Source: Flavobacterium terrigena
GTDB lineage: Bacteria > Bacteroidota > Bacteroidia > Flavobacteriales > Flavobacteriaceae
Direction of reading: 5' to 3'
Assembly: GCF_900108955.1 (NCBI RefSeq)
Contig: NZ_FNYA01000002.1
Span: 372,001-436,000 of the forward strand
Length of the DNA stretch: 64,000 bases
In this document: positions 35,668 to 45,048 of the stretch, one piece after another
Numbering within the stretch: the first letter of the stretch is position 1
Layout: every line of letters starts with the position of its first letter
Notes under the pieces: generated by a model
Seen by the model: the letters and a program-made list of their open reading frames with translations, nothing else
What the model was told of the DNA's origin: nothing
Databases searched by the model: none
Made by a program: the position numbers and the translations under genes

Positions 35668-35700
35668 TAAAAAAAGCGTCCTTATAACAAGAACGCTTTT
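35668..35700 (-). terminator. Terminator of the M43 protease gene
   Basis: Stem AAAAGCGT-CTT / AAG-ACGCTTTT with single bulged mismatches, 19 bases after the stop; the A-run at 35669-35675 is a T-run on the minus strand. Confidence 0.75.
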
Positions 35701-35718
35701 AAATATATAAAAAATTAC

Positions 35719-36993
35719 CTATTCTATAATTATTTTTTTAGTGATCAAACCATCATTAGTTTTAATATTCATGAAATAAATTCCTTTGCTAATTTCCTCT
35801 TGAATCTTAATTTCTTTTACTAAATCTGAATTTTGGTAAAACTCATTAATGTAAACCATTTTACCTGTTACATCAAAAATCTCTACATTAAAATCTGAAA
35901 CCACTTCTTTAAATTGTAAGTTGAAAGTTCCTTTATTTGGATTTGGATAAAACGCAAAATTTGATTCTAAAAACGAAGTATTACTTAAAACATTTGGTTT
36001 AAATTCTGGAAGAATTGTATTGATATAAGCCAAAGCTCTTGTTGCTTGACCAGCTGTAAACATGTACATACAAGGATCATTCACATAATCCATATAATTC
36101 ATAGTTAAGGATTTCAAAGTTCCACAAGCATTAAGAGAACCAGCAGCAGGACAACCATAAGATTCAAATGTTAATCTAGGCGTATCACAAACTCTATCAC
36201 CTTCAGTAGCACAATTTGCATTTGCAGGGTTACAACCATTTGATGCAAAAGTATGATCTAAATTAAAAAAATGTCCTAATTCATGCGTAACAGTTCTTCC
36301 TAAATGATAAGGTGATTGAGGCACATAACCTGTACAACCAGCACCACTTCCAAAACAAATAGTATTCATAACAACAGTATTTCCTGCTGCTGGAGAACCA
36401 CCAAGTGGAGAATATCCTAAAATTTGATTTCCTTCATCTCTGACTACAAAATTCATGTAACCAACCCAAGTAGTATCACTATCAGCTCCGCCTAAAAAAT
36501 CAGTACCAAAAGTTACAGCAACTGTACCATTTGCAATACCAGTTCCGGCAGGATGATTTTGAGTTGCAATAACAAATTGCACATCTAAATCTCCAACATT
36601 TACACCTGGATAAAAGGCGCTTGCTGCAGTCCAATTTGAAATATCTGTGTTAGCAGCATTATAATCTGCATTAATTACATCAATTTGAGATTGAGCTAAA
36701 TTTCTAAAACAAGTTTTAGTAGCTGCATCACTAGCATTTGAAACTGAAGGGAAATGCACTGCTACGGGAATATAAATTGTAGCATTTGGACTCAATAAAC
36801 TATTTTCTGAAGCTTTTTTGTTCAATAATTTTTGATACTCAACTTCAAATTTAGCTTGTTTTTCCTCGTACTGTTTTTTAAGTACTGGATTGAACATAAT
36901 TTTGTCCATGTGTTCTTGCATACCGCAAGTTCTTTGTTGTCCAAAACTTATTTGGGAAACAACAAAGAATAATAGTAGTAATTTTGTTTTCAT
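35719..36993 (-). CDS. Secreted M43-type zinc metalloprotease with T9SS type A sorting domain
   Basis: 424 residues. Signal peptide 'MKTKLLLLFFVVSQISFGQQ'. The zinc site is 'HELGHFFNLDH' (237-247) and the Met-turn is 'LTMNYMDY', as in the pappalysin-like M43 family; a cysteine-rich part ('CNPANANCATEGDRVC') lies between. The last 80 residues are a type A T9SS sorting domain: 'FAFYPNPNKGTFNLQF', 'VEIFDVTGKMVY', 'ISKGIYFMNIKTNDG', 'TKKIIIE'. It should be exported across the outer membrane by the T9SS, whose gldKLMN genes are 7 kb away. Monocistronic. Confidence 0.93.
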   Translation of the reverse strand: MKTKLLLLFFVVSQISFGQQRTCGMQEHMDKIMFNPVLKKQYEEKQAKFEVEYQKLLNKKASENSLLSPNATIYIPVAVHFPSVSNASDAATKTCFRNLAQSQIDVINADYNAANTDISNWTAASAFYPGVNVGDLDVQFVIATQNHPAGTGIANGTVAVTFGTDFLGGADSDTTWVGYMNFVVRDEGNQILGYSPLGGSPAAGNTVVMNTICFGSGAGCTGYVPQSPYHLGRTVTHELGHFFNLDHTFASNGCNPANANCATEGDRVCDTPRLTFESYGCPAAGSLNACGTLKSLTMNYMDYVNDPCMYMFTAGQATRALAYINTILPEFKPNVLSNTSFLESNFAFYPNPNKGTFNLQFKEVVSDFNVEIFDVTGKMVYINEFYQNSDLVKEIKIQEEISKGIYFMNIKTNDGLITKKIIIE

Positions 36994-37049
36994 TTTTGGG
37001 GATTAATTAAAGTTAATCCCCAAAAATATAAAAAAATTGTTATTATTTG

Positions 37050-38051
37050 TTAAATGTTTAACATTTTCCACAATTTGTCTTTCAATTCTGTTAAACCTTG
37101 TTGGGCAACTGAAGAGATAAACATATAATCAAGACCTTTAAGTTCTTTATCTAATTGTTGTTTCATTTCATTTTGCAATTCTTCATCTAACATATCACAT
37201 TTAGAAATTACTAACAATCTATCTTTGTCTAACATTTCAGGATTGTATCGTCTTAATTCATCTAAAAGAATTTCATATTCTTTTTTAATATCGTCAGCAT
37301 CAGCTGGAACTAAAAACAATAAAGTTGAATTTCTTTCGATATGACGTAAAAAATAATGACCTAAACCTTTTCCTTCAGCTGCACCTTCAATAATTCCAGG
37401 AATATCAGCAATTACGAATGATTGAAAATCACGATACGCTACAATTCCTAAATTTGGTTTTAAAGTGGTAAAAGCATAATCAGCAATTTTTGGTTTTGCA
37501 GAAGTTAACACAGATAATAAAGTCGATTTTCCAGCATTTGGAAATCCAACTAAACCAACATCTGCTAATACTTTTAATTCTAAAATTACGTCCACTTCTT
37601 CACCAGGAATTCCAGGTTGTGCATAACGAGGTGTTTGGTTGGTAGAACTTCTAAAATTCCAGTTCCCTAAACCACCTTTACCTCCACGAGCTAAAATTTT
37701 AGTTTCTCCATCTTCTGTGATTTCGAATAAAATTTCACCTGTTTCTTTATCTTTTACAACAGTTCCTAATGGAACCTCAATGAATTTATCTTCTCCATCA
37801 TGACCAGTACTTCTACTGCTTCCACCATCTCCACCATGACCAGATTTAACATGACGCAAGAATTTTAAGTGGAATAAGGTCCACAAATTTTTACTTCCTC
37901 TAATAATTACATGACCACCACGACCACCATCTCCACCATCTGGACCACCTTTTTCAATAAATTTTTCTCTGTGTAAGTGAGAAGAACCTTTCCCGCCTTT
38001 ACCAGATGCAACATATATTTTTACGTAGTCTACGAAGTTACCCTCTGTCAT
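37050..38051 (-). CDS. obgE: Obg-family GTPase ObgE/CgtA
   Basis: 333 residues. The N-terminal Obg fold is glycine-rich ('[20 protein letters not shown]', '[15 protein letters not shown]'); the GTPase domain has G1 'GFPNAGKST', G3 'DIPGIIEGA' and G4 'SKCDML'. There is no C-terminal OCT domain. It acts in ribosome assembly and growth control. A TATCTTTG -7 box lies on the minus strand at 38216-38223, with 38052-38215 as leader. The 263-base gap 38052-38314 holds nothing else that I can see. Confidence 0.96.
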   Translation of the reverse strand: MTEGNFVDYVKIYVASGKGGKGSSHLHREKFIEKGGPDGGDGGRGGHVIIRGSKNLWTLFHLKFLRHVKSGHGGDGGSSRSTGHDGEDKFIEVPLGTVVKDKETGEILFEITEDGETKILARGGKGGLGNWNFRSSTNQTPRYAQPGIPGEEVDVILELKVLADVGLVGFPNAGKSTLLSVLTSAKPKIADYAFTTLKPNLGIVAYRDFQSFVIADIPGIIEGAAEGKGLGHYFLRHIERNSTLLFLVPADADDIKKEYEILLDELRRYNPEMLDKDRLLVISKCDMLDEELQNEMKQQLDKELKGLDYMFISSVAQQGLTELKDKLWKMLNI

Positions 38052-38314
38052 TATATTTTATTTTAAGTATTATTGACTCCGATTTAAAATACCTAACAGC
38101 CAATGGCTGTTCTCCTTTTAATTTCAAATCTTCTGTCATTTTGTAATTTTGTAATTAAAAATTAAGATGTAATTCTTAATACAATCAATCTCTGTTTATA
38201 TTTTTTTTCAATTTGCAAAGATACAATTTTTAGTGTATCTATAAAATAAAGAACAGCTTACTAATGAATTAACATTTTAAGCTGTCCTAATTTATTTTTT
38301 ATTTTACGATAAAA

Positions 38315-39589
38315 TTATTCCTTATAAGGCTTAACTAAGACTTTATCTATTATTGTGCCTTCCATTTTTAGCACTTCAAATTCTAGCTTATTCCAAATTA
38401 GTTTTTCGCCTTGCTTAGGGATTTTACCTAATTCTGTTGCTACGAATCCACTAACTGTAGTAACTTCATAATCATTAGTTAAGTCGTCCATATCAAAATA
38501 AGTTAAAAAATCGTGTAATGAATACTGGCCATCAACAGTCCATGTTTCATCCTCATTAACACTAATTTGATATTCATCTTCATCAAAATCTGATGCTTCA
38601 CCAACTAATGCTTCAAGAATATCATTCAAAGTGATAATACCTTGAAAAATGGCATGTTCATCTACAATAAATGAATTATGCATTTTGGTTTTCTTGAAGT
38701 TTTCTAATGCTTTATAAGCAGAAGTTTGTTCAATTAAATAATCAGGTTGCTTACAAAAATCTGATAAATTAAAATTGTTTTTTTCAAAATTTGAAAACAA
38801 ATCTTTTAAGGAAACAACACCAACAATATTATCTAAATTTTCACTGCAAACGGGATAAAAAGAGTGCAGATCTACAAGTACTTTTTCTTTGATTTCTGTA
38901 ACAGAATCTGAAAGTAATAGATAAACAATTTCACTTCTGTGTGTCATTAAAGAATTCACTTTTCTATCACCAATATGGAAAACACGTTCCACAATATCTT
39001 GTTCAATTTCTTGAACTTCCCCTACTTCTGTTCCTTCTTTAATAATCGCTTTAATTTCTTCTTCGGTAACTTTACCGTCAGCCGTTGGTTTGATTTTAAA
39101 AACTTTTAGGATAAATTCTGTAGAAGTCGTTAATAACCAAATAAAAGGCGCTGTGACAATTGACATCACTTTCATTGGAACCGCTACTGATTTCGCAATA
39201 GCTTCCGGATAATTTAAACCAATTCTTTTCGGTAATAATTCTCCAAAAACAAGAGAAAAGAAAGTTAAAATAACTACCACCACACTTACTGCTAAAGAAT
39301 GTGCGTATGGAAAAGTTAATTCATAAGATGTAAAAAAAGTTTCCACATCTGTTGTGATTTTTGCACCAGAATAAATACCAGTTAAAATACCAATTAAGGT
39401 AATACCAATTTGCACCGTAGACAAAAATTTGTTTGGTGAATTAGCTAAATCTAATGCGGTTTTTGCACTCGTGTTGCCTTTTTTGGCGGCGGTTTCTAAC
39501 CTGTTTTTTCTTGCTGATATGAGTGCGATCTCTGACATGGAGAAAATTCCATTGAGCAGTATCAACAAGAATATTATGACTATTTCCAA
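38315..39589 (-). CDS. CNNM/HlyC-CorC family membrane protein with CBS domains
   Basis: 424 residues. N-terminal DUF21 membrane domain with about four helices ('IVIIFLLILLNGIFSMSEIA', 'VQIGITLIGILTGIYSG', 'LAVSVVVVILTFFSLVFGELLPKR' region, 'VPMKVMSIVTAPFIWLL'), then a CBS pair ('MTHRSEIVYLLL' to 'LNDILEALVGE') and a C-terminal CorC_HlyC domain. Often annotated 'hemolysin family protein', but the family is thought to handle magnesium or cobalt ions; toxin activity is not supported. It lies 31 bases after adk, probably co-transcribed. Confidence 0.92.
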   Translation of the reverse strand: MEIVIIFLLILLNGIFSMSEIALISARKNRLETAAKKGNTSAKTALDLANSPNKFLSTVQIGITLIGILTGIYSGAKITTDVETFFTSYELTFPYAHSLAVSVVVVILTFFSLVFGELLPKRIGLNYPEAIAKSVAVPMKVMSIVTAPFIWLLTTSTEFILKVFKIKPTADGKVTEEEIKAIIKEGTEVGEVQEIEQDIVERVFHIGDRKVNSLMTHRSEIVYLLLSDSVTEIKEKVLVDLHSFYPVCSENLDNIVGVVSLKDLFSNFEKNNFNLSDFCKQPDYLIEQTSAYKALENFKKTKMHNSFIVDEHAIFQGIITLNDILEALVGEASDFDEDEYQISVNEDETWTVDGQYSLHDFLTYFDMDDLTNDYEVTTVSGFVATELGKIPKQGEKLIWNKLEFEVLKMEGTIIDKVLVKPYKE

Positions 39590-39620
39590 TTTTTATATAG
39601 TTGAATTAAATGCAATATAA

Positions 39621-40193
39621 TTAAAATTTATCGATTATTGTGCTTAATCGCTCTGTAATTTCTTCAATTGTACCAATTCCGTTAACAGCATAAAACTTAC
39701 CTTGTGACTTATAATAGTCCATTAAAGGTGCCGTTTTTTCGTTATATTCTTGGTATCTGTTTCTTATTTTTTCTTCATCTTGATCGTCTGGTCTTCCAGA
39801 AGTTTTTCCTCTCTCTAACAAACGTTTTACTAAAATTTCATCATCTGCTTCCAAAGCAACAGTTGCTGTAATTTTATCATTTTTAGATTCTAAAAACGCA
39901 TCCAAAGCTTCTGCTTGTGCAATAGTTCTTGGAAATCCATCGAACAAAAACCCTTTAGATTCAGGATTTTTTTCCACTTCACTTTGTAACATTTGAATCG
40001 TTACAGAATCTGGAACTAAATCACCTTTATCCATGTAGGTTTTTGCTAAAAGCCCTAATTCTGTTTCATTTTTGATGTTAAATCTAAAAATATCACCAGT
40101 TGACAAATGTGTTAAAGTGTATTTTTCTTTTAAAAATTCTGCCTGTGTTCCTTTACCAGCGCCCGGTTTCCCGAATAAAACAATATTAATCAT
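39621..40193 (-). CDS. adk: Adenylate kinase
   Basis: 190 residues, the short form without an extended zinc LID. P-loop 'GKPGAGKGTQ' (8-17), 'LSTGDIFR', 'GFPRTIAQAEALD', and the LID segment 'RGKTSGRPDDQDEEKIRNR'. Converts AMP and ATP to two ADP. A TAAATTTG -7 box is at 40220-40227 on the minus strand, 26 bases before the start; no clear -33 TTG. Divergent from the gene at 40292. Confidence 0.97.
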   Translation of the reverse strand: MINIVLFGKPGAGKGTQAEFLKEKYTLTHLSTGDIFRFNIKNETELGLLAKTYMDKGDLVPDSVTIQMLQSEVEKNPESKGFLFDGFPRTIAQAEALDAFLESKNDKITATVALEADDEILVKRLLERGKTSGRPDDQDEEKIRNRYQEYNEKTAPLMDYYKSQGKFYAVNGIGTIEEITERLSTIIDKF

Positions 40194-40291
40194 TATGTTG
40201 TTGTAGTTAAAATAAACGGCAAATTTACAAACTAATGAACATATAAAAATATAAATATTGCTTTTTTTAAAAAATGATTATTTTTACACAT

Positions 40292-40825
40292 ATGAATAAA
40301 GCATTTTATAAACTTATAGAAGAAAGTACCGCTCATCGATTAAATAGAGAATTTATTCGTGATTATGTATTTCAAAATCCTGATAAACTACAATTTCTAA
40401 TGCAAATTGGATTGAACGAAAACGACAAAATTCATTTTAAAGCATGTTGGATTTTAGAATTAATTTTCGAACTAAAACTAGAACTTATTCTCCCATTTTT
40501 AGATGATTTTATTGCAAAAATTCCGTTTTATAAAAATGATTCTGCAATTAGACCAATTTCAAAAATATGCTTATTTTTATCTAAATCGAAAACCATAAAA
40601 TTAACCGAAATTCAGGAAACAAAAATCATTGAAACCTGTTTAGATTGGTTAATTCAAGATGAGAAAGTAGCCGCAAAAGCGTATTCCATGAGAGCTTTGC
40701 ACAATTTTGGCAAAAAACATCAGTGGATTAATGAAGAATTGAAAATGATACTTTCACAAGATTACCCCAATCATTCTGCAGCTTACAAAGCGGCGGCAAA
40801 AGATATTTTACGAAAACTAAAATAA
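40292..40825 (+). CDS. Hypothetical HEAT/ARM-like helical protein
   Basis: 177 residues from the chosen ATG at 40292 ('MNKAFYKLIEESTAH'); an earlier ATG at 40274 is possible but lies in a T-rich leader. The sequence is all helical ('FKACWILELIFELKLELILPFLDDFI', 'AAKAYSMRALHNFGKKH'), with repeated helix pairs like HEAT or ARM repeats. No signal peptide. I know of no firm function. Upstream of purK, same strand, but purK has its own promoter. Confidence 0.7.
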   Translation: MNKAFYKLIEESTAHRLNREFIRDYVFQNPDKLQFLMQIGLNENDKIHFKACWILELIFELKLELILPFLDDFIAKIPFYKNDSAIRPISKICLFLSKSKTIKLTEIQETKIIETCLDWLIQDEKVAAKAYSMRALHNFGKKHQWINEELKMILSQDYPNHSAAYKAAAKDILRKLK

Positions 40826-40832
40826 TTGTCAA

Positions 40833-40863
40833 TTGGCGAAACAATTTCAAATTAGTATCTTTG
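40833..40863 (+). promoter_or_regulatory. Promoter of purK-purE
   Basis: TTG at 40833-40835 and TATCTTTG at 40856-40863, exactly 20 bases apart; supports purK starting at 40938 with a 70-base leader, or at 40887. Confidence 0.75.
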
Positions 40864-40937
40864 CGCAAACACAACAATAACAACTAATGACTCGAGCGAA
40901 GCGACTGCATGAGACAAATAAAAACAACAACGACGAA

Positions 40938-42089
40938 ATGAATTATTTTTCTTCAGATTTTAAATTAGGAATTTTAGGCGGTGGACAATTAGGCAAAATG
41001 CTTTTGACTGAAACCCGAAAATTCGACATTACAACTCTTGTTTTAGACCCAAGTAATGAAGCGCCAGCACAATTTGGTGCAAATAAATTTTACACAGGAA
41101 GTCTTTTAGATTATGAAACGGTTTATCAATTTGGTAAAATGTGTCATGCCATAACTATTGAAATTGAAAATGTAAATTTAGACGCTTTAGATAAATTAGA
41201 AGAAGAAGGCCATATTGTTTTTCCTTCGCCAAAAACATTGCGATTAATTCAAAACAAAGGAAAACAGAAAGATTTTTATGTAGAAAATAACATTCCGACT
41301 TCAAAACATCAAAGATTTGTTGATTTAAATGATTTGAAAAAATCTTTAGAAAAAGACGAATTAGAATTTCCATTCGTTTGGAAATGTGCCCAATTTGGTT
41401 ACGATGGAAATGGCGTGAAAATTTGTCGTTCTACCATGGATTTAATGCATTTACCGGAAGTGGAATGTATTGCGGAAGAAATGGTTCCTTTCAAAAATGA
41501 ATTAGCCGTTATTGTTGCCCGAAATGCAAAAGGTGATGTGAAAACCTATCCTGTTGTGGAAATGGAATTTCATCCAGAAGCGAATCAGGTGGAATATGTA
41601 ATTTGCCCTGCCAGAATTGATGAAAAAGTAGCACAATTAGCAATTGAAACAGCTTTACAAGTTTCGAAAGCTTTTGATCATGTTGGATTATTAGCTGTAG
41701 AAATGTTTCAAACAGAAAACGACGATATTTTAGTGAATGAAGTCGCACCAAGACCTCATAATTCAGGACATCACACGATTGAAGCAAGTTATACTTCGCA
41801 ATTTGAAAATCATTTGCGTTCGGTTTTAAACTTACCTTTAGGAAATACTGATAGCAAAGTCGCTGGAATTATGGTAAATTTGGTTGGTGCAGAAGGTTTT
41901 TCTGGTCCAGTTATTTATGAAAATATTGAAAAAATAATGGCAATTGATGGTGTGACACCTCATATTTACGGCAAAAAAGAAACACGACCATTTAGAAAAA
42001 TGGGACATGTGACTATCGTAAACGAAGATATGACAGAAGCCAGAAAAATTGCTGAAGAAGTAAAGAATAATATTAGAGTGATTAGTTAA
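40938..42089 (+). CDS. purK: 5-(carboxyamino)imidazole ribonucleotide synthase PurK
   Basis: 383 residues from the ATG at 40938 ('MNYFSSDFKLGILGGGQLGKML'); the 17-codon extension to 40887 is charged and low-complexity and probably leader. ATP-grasp enzyme: dinucleotide-like start 'GILGGGQLGKM', 'WKCAQFGYDGNGVKI', 'AEEMVPFKNELAVI', 'NEVAPRPHNSGHHTIEA'. It carboxylates AIR with ATP and bicarbonate in purine synthesis, and its product is used by PurE, encoded just downstream. Confidence 0.96.
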   Translation: MNYFSSDFKLGILGGGQLGKMLLTETRKFDITTLVLDPSNEAPAQFGANKFYTGSLLDYETVYQFGKMCHAITIEIENVNLDALDKLEEEGHIVFPSPKTLRLIQNKGKQKDFYVENNIPTSKHQRFVDLNDLKKSLEKDELEFPFVWKCAQFGYDGNGVKICRSTMDLMHLPEVECIAEEMVPFKNELAVIVARNAKGDVKTYPVVEMEFHPEANQVEYVICPARIDEKVAQLAIETALQVSKAFDHVGLLAVEMFQTENDDILVNEVAPRPHNSGHHTIEASYTSQFENHLRSVLNLPLGNTDSKVAGIMVNLVGAEGFSGPVIYENIEKIMAIDGVTPHIYGKKETRPFRKMGHVTIVNEDMTEARKIAEEVKNNIRVIS

Positions 42090-42177
42090 AAATAATTATA
42101 AATTATGAATTTTAAATTTTGAATGTAATCCGTTTGAGATAATCTAAAATTTAGAATTCAAAATTCAAAACAACAAA

Positions 42178-42663
42178 ATGAGCAAAGTAGCCATAATAAT
42201 GGGAAGCATTTCGGATATGCCGGTCATGCAAGAAGCCATAGACATTTTAAAAGAATTTAATATTGAAACGGAAGTTGATATTGTTTCGGCACATAGAACG
42301 CCAGAAAAATTATTCGATTTTAGTAAAAACGCCCACAATCGTGGTATTTCAGTAATTATTGCTGGAGCTGGTGGTGCGGCGCATTTACCAGGAATGGTAG
42401 CATCAATGAGTCCACTTCCAGTCATTGGAGTTCCTGTAAAATCTAGTAATTCTATTGATGGTTGGGATTCAGTTTTGTCAATTCTACAAATGCCAGGCGG
42501 AGTTCCGGTTGCAACTGTAGCTTTAAATGGTGCGAAAAACGCTGGAATTTTAGCAGCGCAAATTATCGGAAGTGCTGATAAAAACGTATTAAACAAAATT
42601 GTTACTTATAAAGAAGGTTTACGTGATGCAGTTTTAAAAGCTTCTGAAAACTTGAATAAATAA
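42178..42663 (+). CDS. purE: N5-CAIR mutase PurE
   Basis: 161 residues. 'IIMGSISDMPVMQEA', 'SAHRTPEKLF', 'IAGAGGAAHLPGMVAS', 'PVIGVPVKS' and 'GGVPVATVAL' are class I PurE motifs. It moves the carboxyl group of N5-CAIR to C4 in purine synthesis. The 88-base gap after purK is filled with AT-rich palindromic AAATTTTGAAT-like sequence; the two genes still read as one unit. Confidence 0.97.
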   Translation: MSKVAIIMGSISDMPVMQEAIDILKEFNIETEVDIVSAHRTPEKLFDFSKNAHNRGISVIIAGAGGAAHLPGMVASMSPLPVIGVPVKSSNSIDGWDSVLSILQMPGGVPVATVALNGAKNAGILAAQIIGSADKNVLNKIVTYKEGLRDAVLKASENLNK

Positions 42664-42667
42664 AAAA

Positions 42668-42691
42668 CTCCGACTTATCACTAAGTCGGAG
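42668..42691. terminator. Hairpin after purE, probable terminator
   Basis: Perfect 10-base stem CTCCGACTTA / TAAGTCGGAG with a four-base loop just after the purE stop; no T-run on the plus side, so termination is only likely. The rest of 42692-42943 shows nothing but AT-rich sequence. Confidence 0.5.
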
Positions 42692-42943
42692 CCAAAAATC
42701 TATTCACAATTAAGTGACAACTATAAAAAAAATTCTTACTTGGGGCAAAAAGGGCGATTGTTTTTCGCTCATTTCTTTTACAAATATACACACTTAATCG
42801 GTAAAAACAAGCATTTCATCGGATTTTTTCAAAAATTATTCAAGATAATTCAATGAATCTACCGAAACACTAATAAAATAAGGGCTTTCATAATTTATGA
42901 AATTTTCAAAAAAATATAATAAAAAGCAATAATTCTAAAAAAT

Positions 42944-44968
42944 ATGTCAATTTTAACTCAAGTTTTTGATACAAAACACAATACGGCTCCATTCTCAAAA
43001 ATAAAAATTGAAGAATATTTGCCTGCTTTCGAAAAAAACATTGAAAAAGCAAGAACTGAAATCGATGCAATTATTCATTCGACTGAGAAGCCAACTTTCG
43101 CAAATACGATTGAAGCTTTAGATTTCGCTGGAGAACAATTGGATCGTTTATCAAGTGTGTTTTTCAATTTGAATTCGGCTGAAACTTCAGATGAAATGCA
43201 AAAAATTGCTCAAGAAGTTACGCCGTTAATTACTGAATTCGGAAATGACATTGCTTTAAATGAGAATTTATTTAAAAAAGTCAAAGCCGTTTATGAAGAT
43301 AAGGAAAACTTGAATCTGACCACAGAACAAGCGACTTTATTAGACAAAAAATATAAAGGTTTTACTCGAAATGGAGCCTTACTTTCCGAAGATAAAAAAA
43401 CACGTTTACGTGAAATTGATACAGAATTAGCCAAATTACAACTGACCTTTGGCGAAAACACTTTAGCGGAAACTAACAATTTCCAATTACACATTACCAA
43501 CGAAGCCGATTTAAAAGGTTTGCCTGATGGCGCGAAAGAAGCTGCGGCCGATTTAGCGAAATCGAAAAATGAAACAGGTTGGATTTTTACATTAGACTTT
43601 CCAAGTTATATGCCGTTTCTAACTTATATTGAGAATAGAGAATTACGAAAAAATATGGCGATTTCGTATGGTAAAAAAGCCTTTCAAAATAACGAATACA
43701 ACAACGAAGAAATTACCAAAAAAATTGTCGAACTTCGTCATGAACGTGCGAATTTGTTAGGATATGAAACACATGCTCATTTTGTTTTAGAAGAACGAAT
43801 GGCTCAAAATCCGACAAAAGTATTATCTTTTTTAAATGATATTTTAGAAAAAGCGAAACCAGCTGCTAAAAGAGAATTCGAACAATTATCGGCTTTTGCG
43901 AAGGAATTAGACGGAATTGAGCAATTAGAAAAATGGGATGGTGCGTATTATTCGGAAAAATTGAAACAAAAATTATTCAATTTAGATGATGAAGTATTGA
44001 AACCATATTTCAAATTAGAAAATGTTTTAAATGGTGCTTTTACAGTAGCAGAAAAACTTTTTGGAATTACATTCAATGAAGTTTTTGATATTGACAAATA
44101 CCATCCAGATGTACAAACTTTTGAAGTTTTAGATGAGAACAAGAATTTAGTAGCGATATTTTATACCGATTTCTTTCCAAGAAAAGGCAAACGAAATGGA
44201 GCTTGGATGACGTCATTCAAACCACAATATATTAAAGGAGGAAATAACGAAAGACCACATGTTTCTAATGTGTGTAATTTCACACCGCCTACCGCTACGA
44301 AACCCTCTTTATTAACGTTTAATGAAGTCACAACTTTGTTTCACGAGTTCGGTCATGGTTTACATGGTATGTTAGCGAATACTACCTACCCTAGCCTATC
44401 TGGAACTTCAGTTTTTTGGGATTTTGTAGAATTACCTTCTCAAGTGATGGAAAACTGGTGTTACGAACCTGAAGCGTTGGCTTTATTTGCGAAACATTAC
44501 GAAACTGGCGAAATCATTCCACAAGAATATGTGGAAAAAATTAAAGAATCGGCGAGTTTTTTAGAAGGAATGGCCACTTTACGTCAATTGAGTTTTGGAT
44601 TATTAGACATGGAATATCATGGAAAAAATCAAACTATTGAAAATGTAAAAGCTTTTGAAAAACAAGCGATGGGCGATACGTCTTTATATCCAGATGTTGC
44701 TGAAAACTGTATGAGTGTTTCTTTTTCGCATATTTTTCAGGGAGGTTATTCTTCAGGATATTACAGTTATAAATGGGCGGAAGTTTTGGATGCCGATGCG
44801 TTTGCGTATTTCCAAGAAAACGGAATTTTCAATAAAGAAATCGCAACCAAATTTAAAGACAACGTATTATCTAAAGGAGGAACGGATCATCCAATGACAT
44901 TGTACAAACAATTTAGAGGTCAGGAACCAAAACCAGATGCATTGTTAAAACGAGCCGGTTTAATATAA
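42944..44968 (+). CDS. M3 family zinc metallopeptidase (Dcp / oligopeptidase A type)
   Basis: 674 residues, no signal peptide, cytoplasmic. The zinc site 'LFHEFGHGLHGML' is followed by a conserved helix 'DFVELPSQVMENW', then 'FSHIFQGGYSSGYYSYKWAEVLDADAF' near the end, which is the M3A C-terminal block. It degrades short peptides. Whether it is a dipeptidyl carboxypeptidase or oligopeptidase A cannot be told. Monocistronic, closed by a strong terminator shared with the M4 gene. Confidence 0.94.
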   Translation: MSILTQVFDTKHNTAPFSKIKIEEYLPAFEKNIEKARTEIDAIIHSTEKPTFANTIEALDFAGEQLDRLSSVFFNLNSAETSDEMQKIAQEVTPLITEFGNDIALNENLFKKVKAVYEDKENLNLTTEQATLLDKKYKGFTRNGALLSEDKKTRLREIDTELAKLQLTFGENTLAETNNFQLHITNEADLKGLPDGAKEAAADLAKSKNETGWIFTLDFPSYMPFLTYIENRELRKNMAISYGKKAFQNNEYNNEEITKKIVELRHERANLLGYETHAHFVLEERMAQNPTKVLSFLNDILEKAKPAAKREFEQLSAFAKELDGIEQLEKWDGAYYSEKLKQKLFNLDDEVLKPYFKLENVLNGAFTVAEKLFGITFNEVFDIDKYHPDVQTFEVLDENKNLVAIFYTDFFPRKGKRNGAWMTSFKPQYIKGGNNERPHVSNVCNFTPPTATKPSLLTFNEVTTLFHEFGHGLHGMLANTTYPSLSGTSVFWDFVELPSQVMENWCYEPEALALFAKHYETGEIIPQEYVEKIKESASFLEGMATLRQLSFGLLDMEYHGKNQTIENVKAFEKQAMGDTSLYPDVAENCMSVSFSHIFQGGYSSGYYSYKWAEVLDADAFAYFQENGIFNKEIATKFKDNVLSKGGTDHPMTLYKQFRGQEPKPDALLKRAGLI

Positions 44969-44983
44969 TTTACAATCCCAAAT

Positions 44984-45021
44984 AAAAAATCCTGTTTCGA
45001 AATTCGAAACAGGATTTTTTT
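44984..45021. terminator. Bidirectional terminator between the M3 and M4 peptidase genes
   Basis: Arms AAAAAATCCTGTTTCG and CGAAACAGGATTTTTT around AAATT; serves both converging genes. Confidence 0.88.
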
Positions 45022-45048
45022 ATTAAACTTTAAAAATATTTATTCTAA

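Noticed and set aside
38315..39589. Haemolysin, as the family name would suggest
   Set aside because: Domains are DUF21, CBS and CorC_HlyC; the family is linked to ion handling and nothing indicates a toxin.
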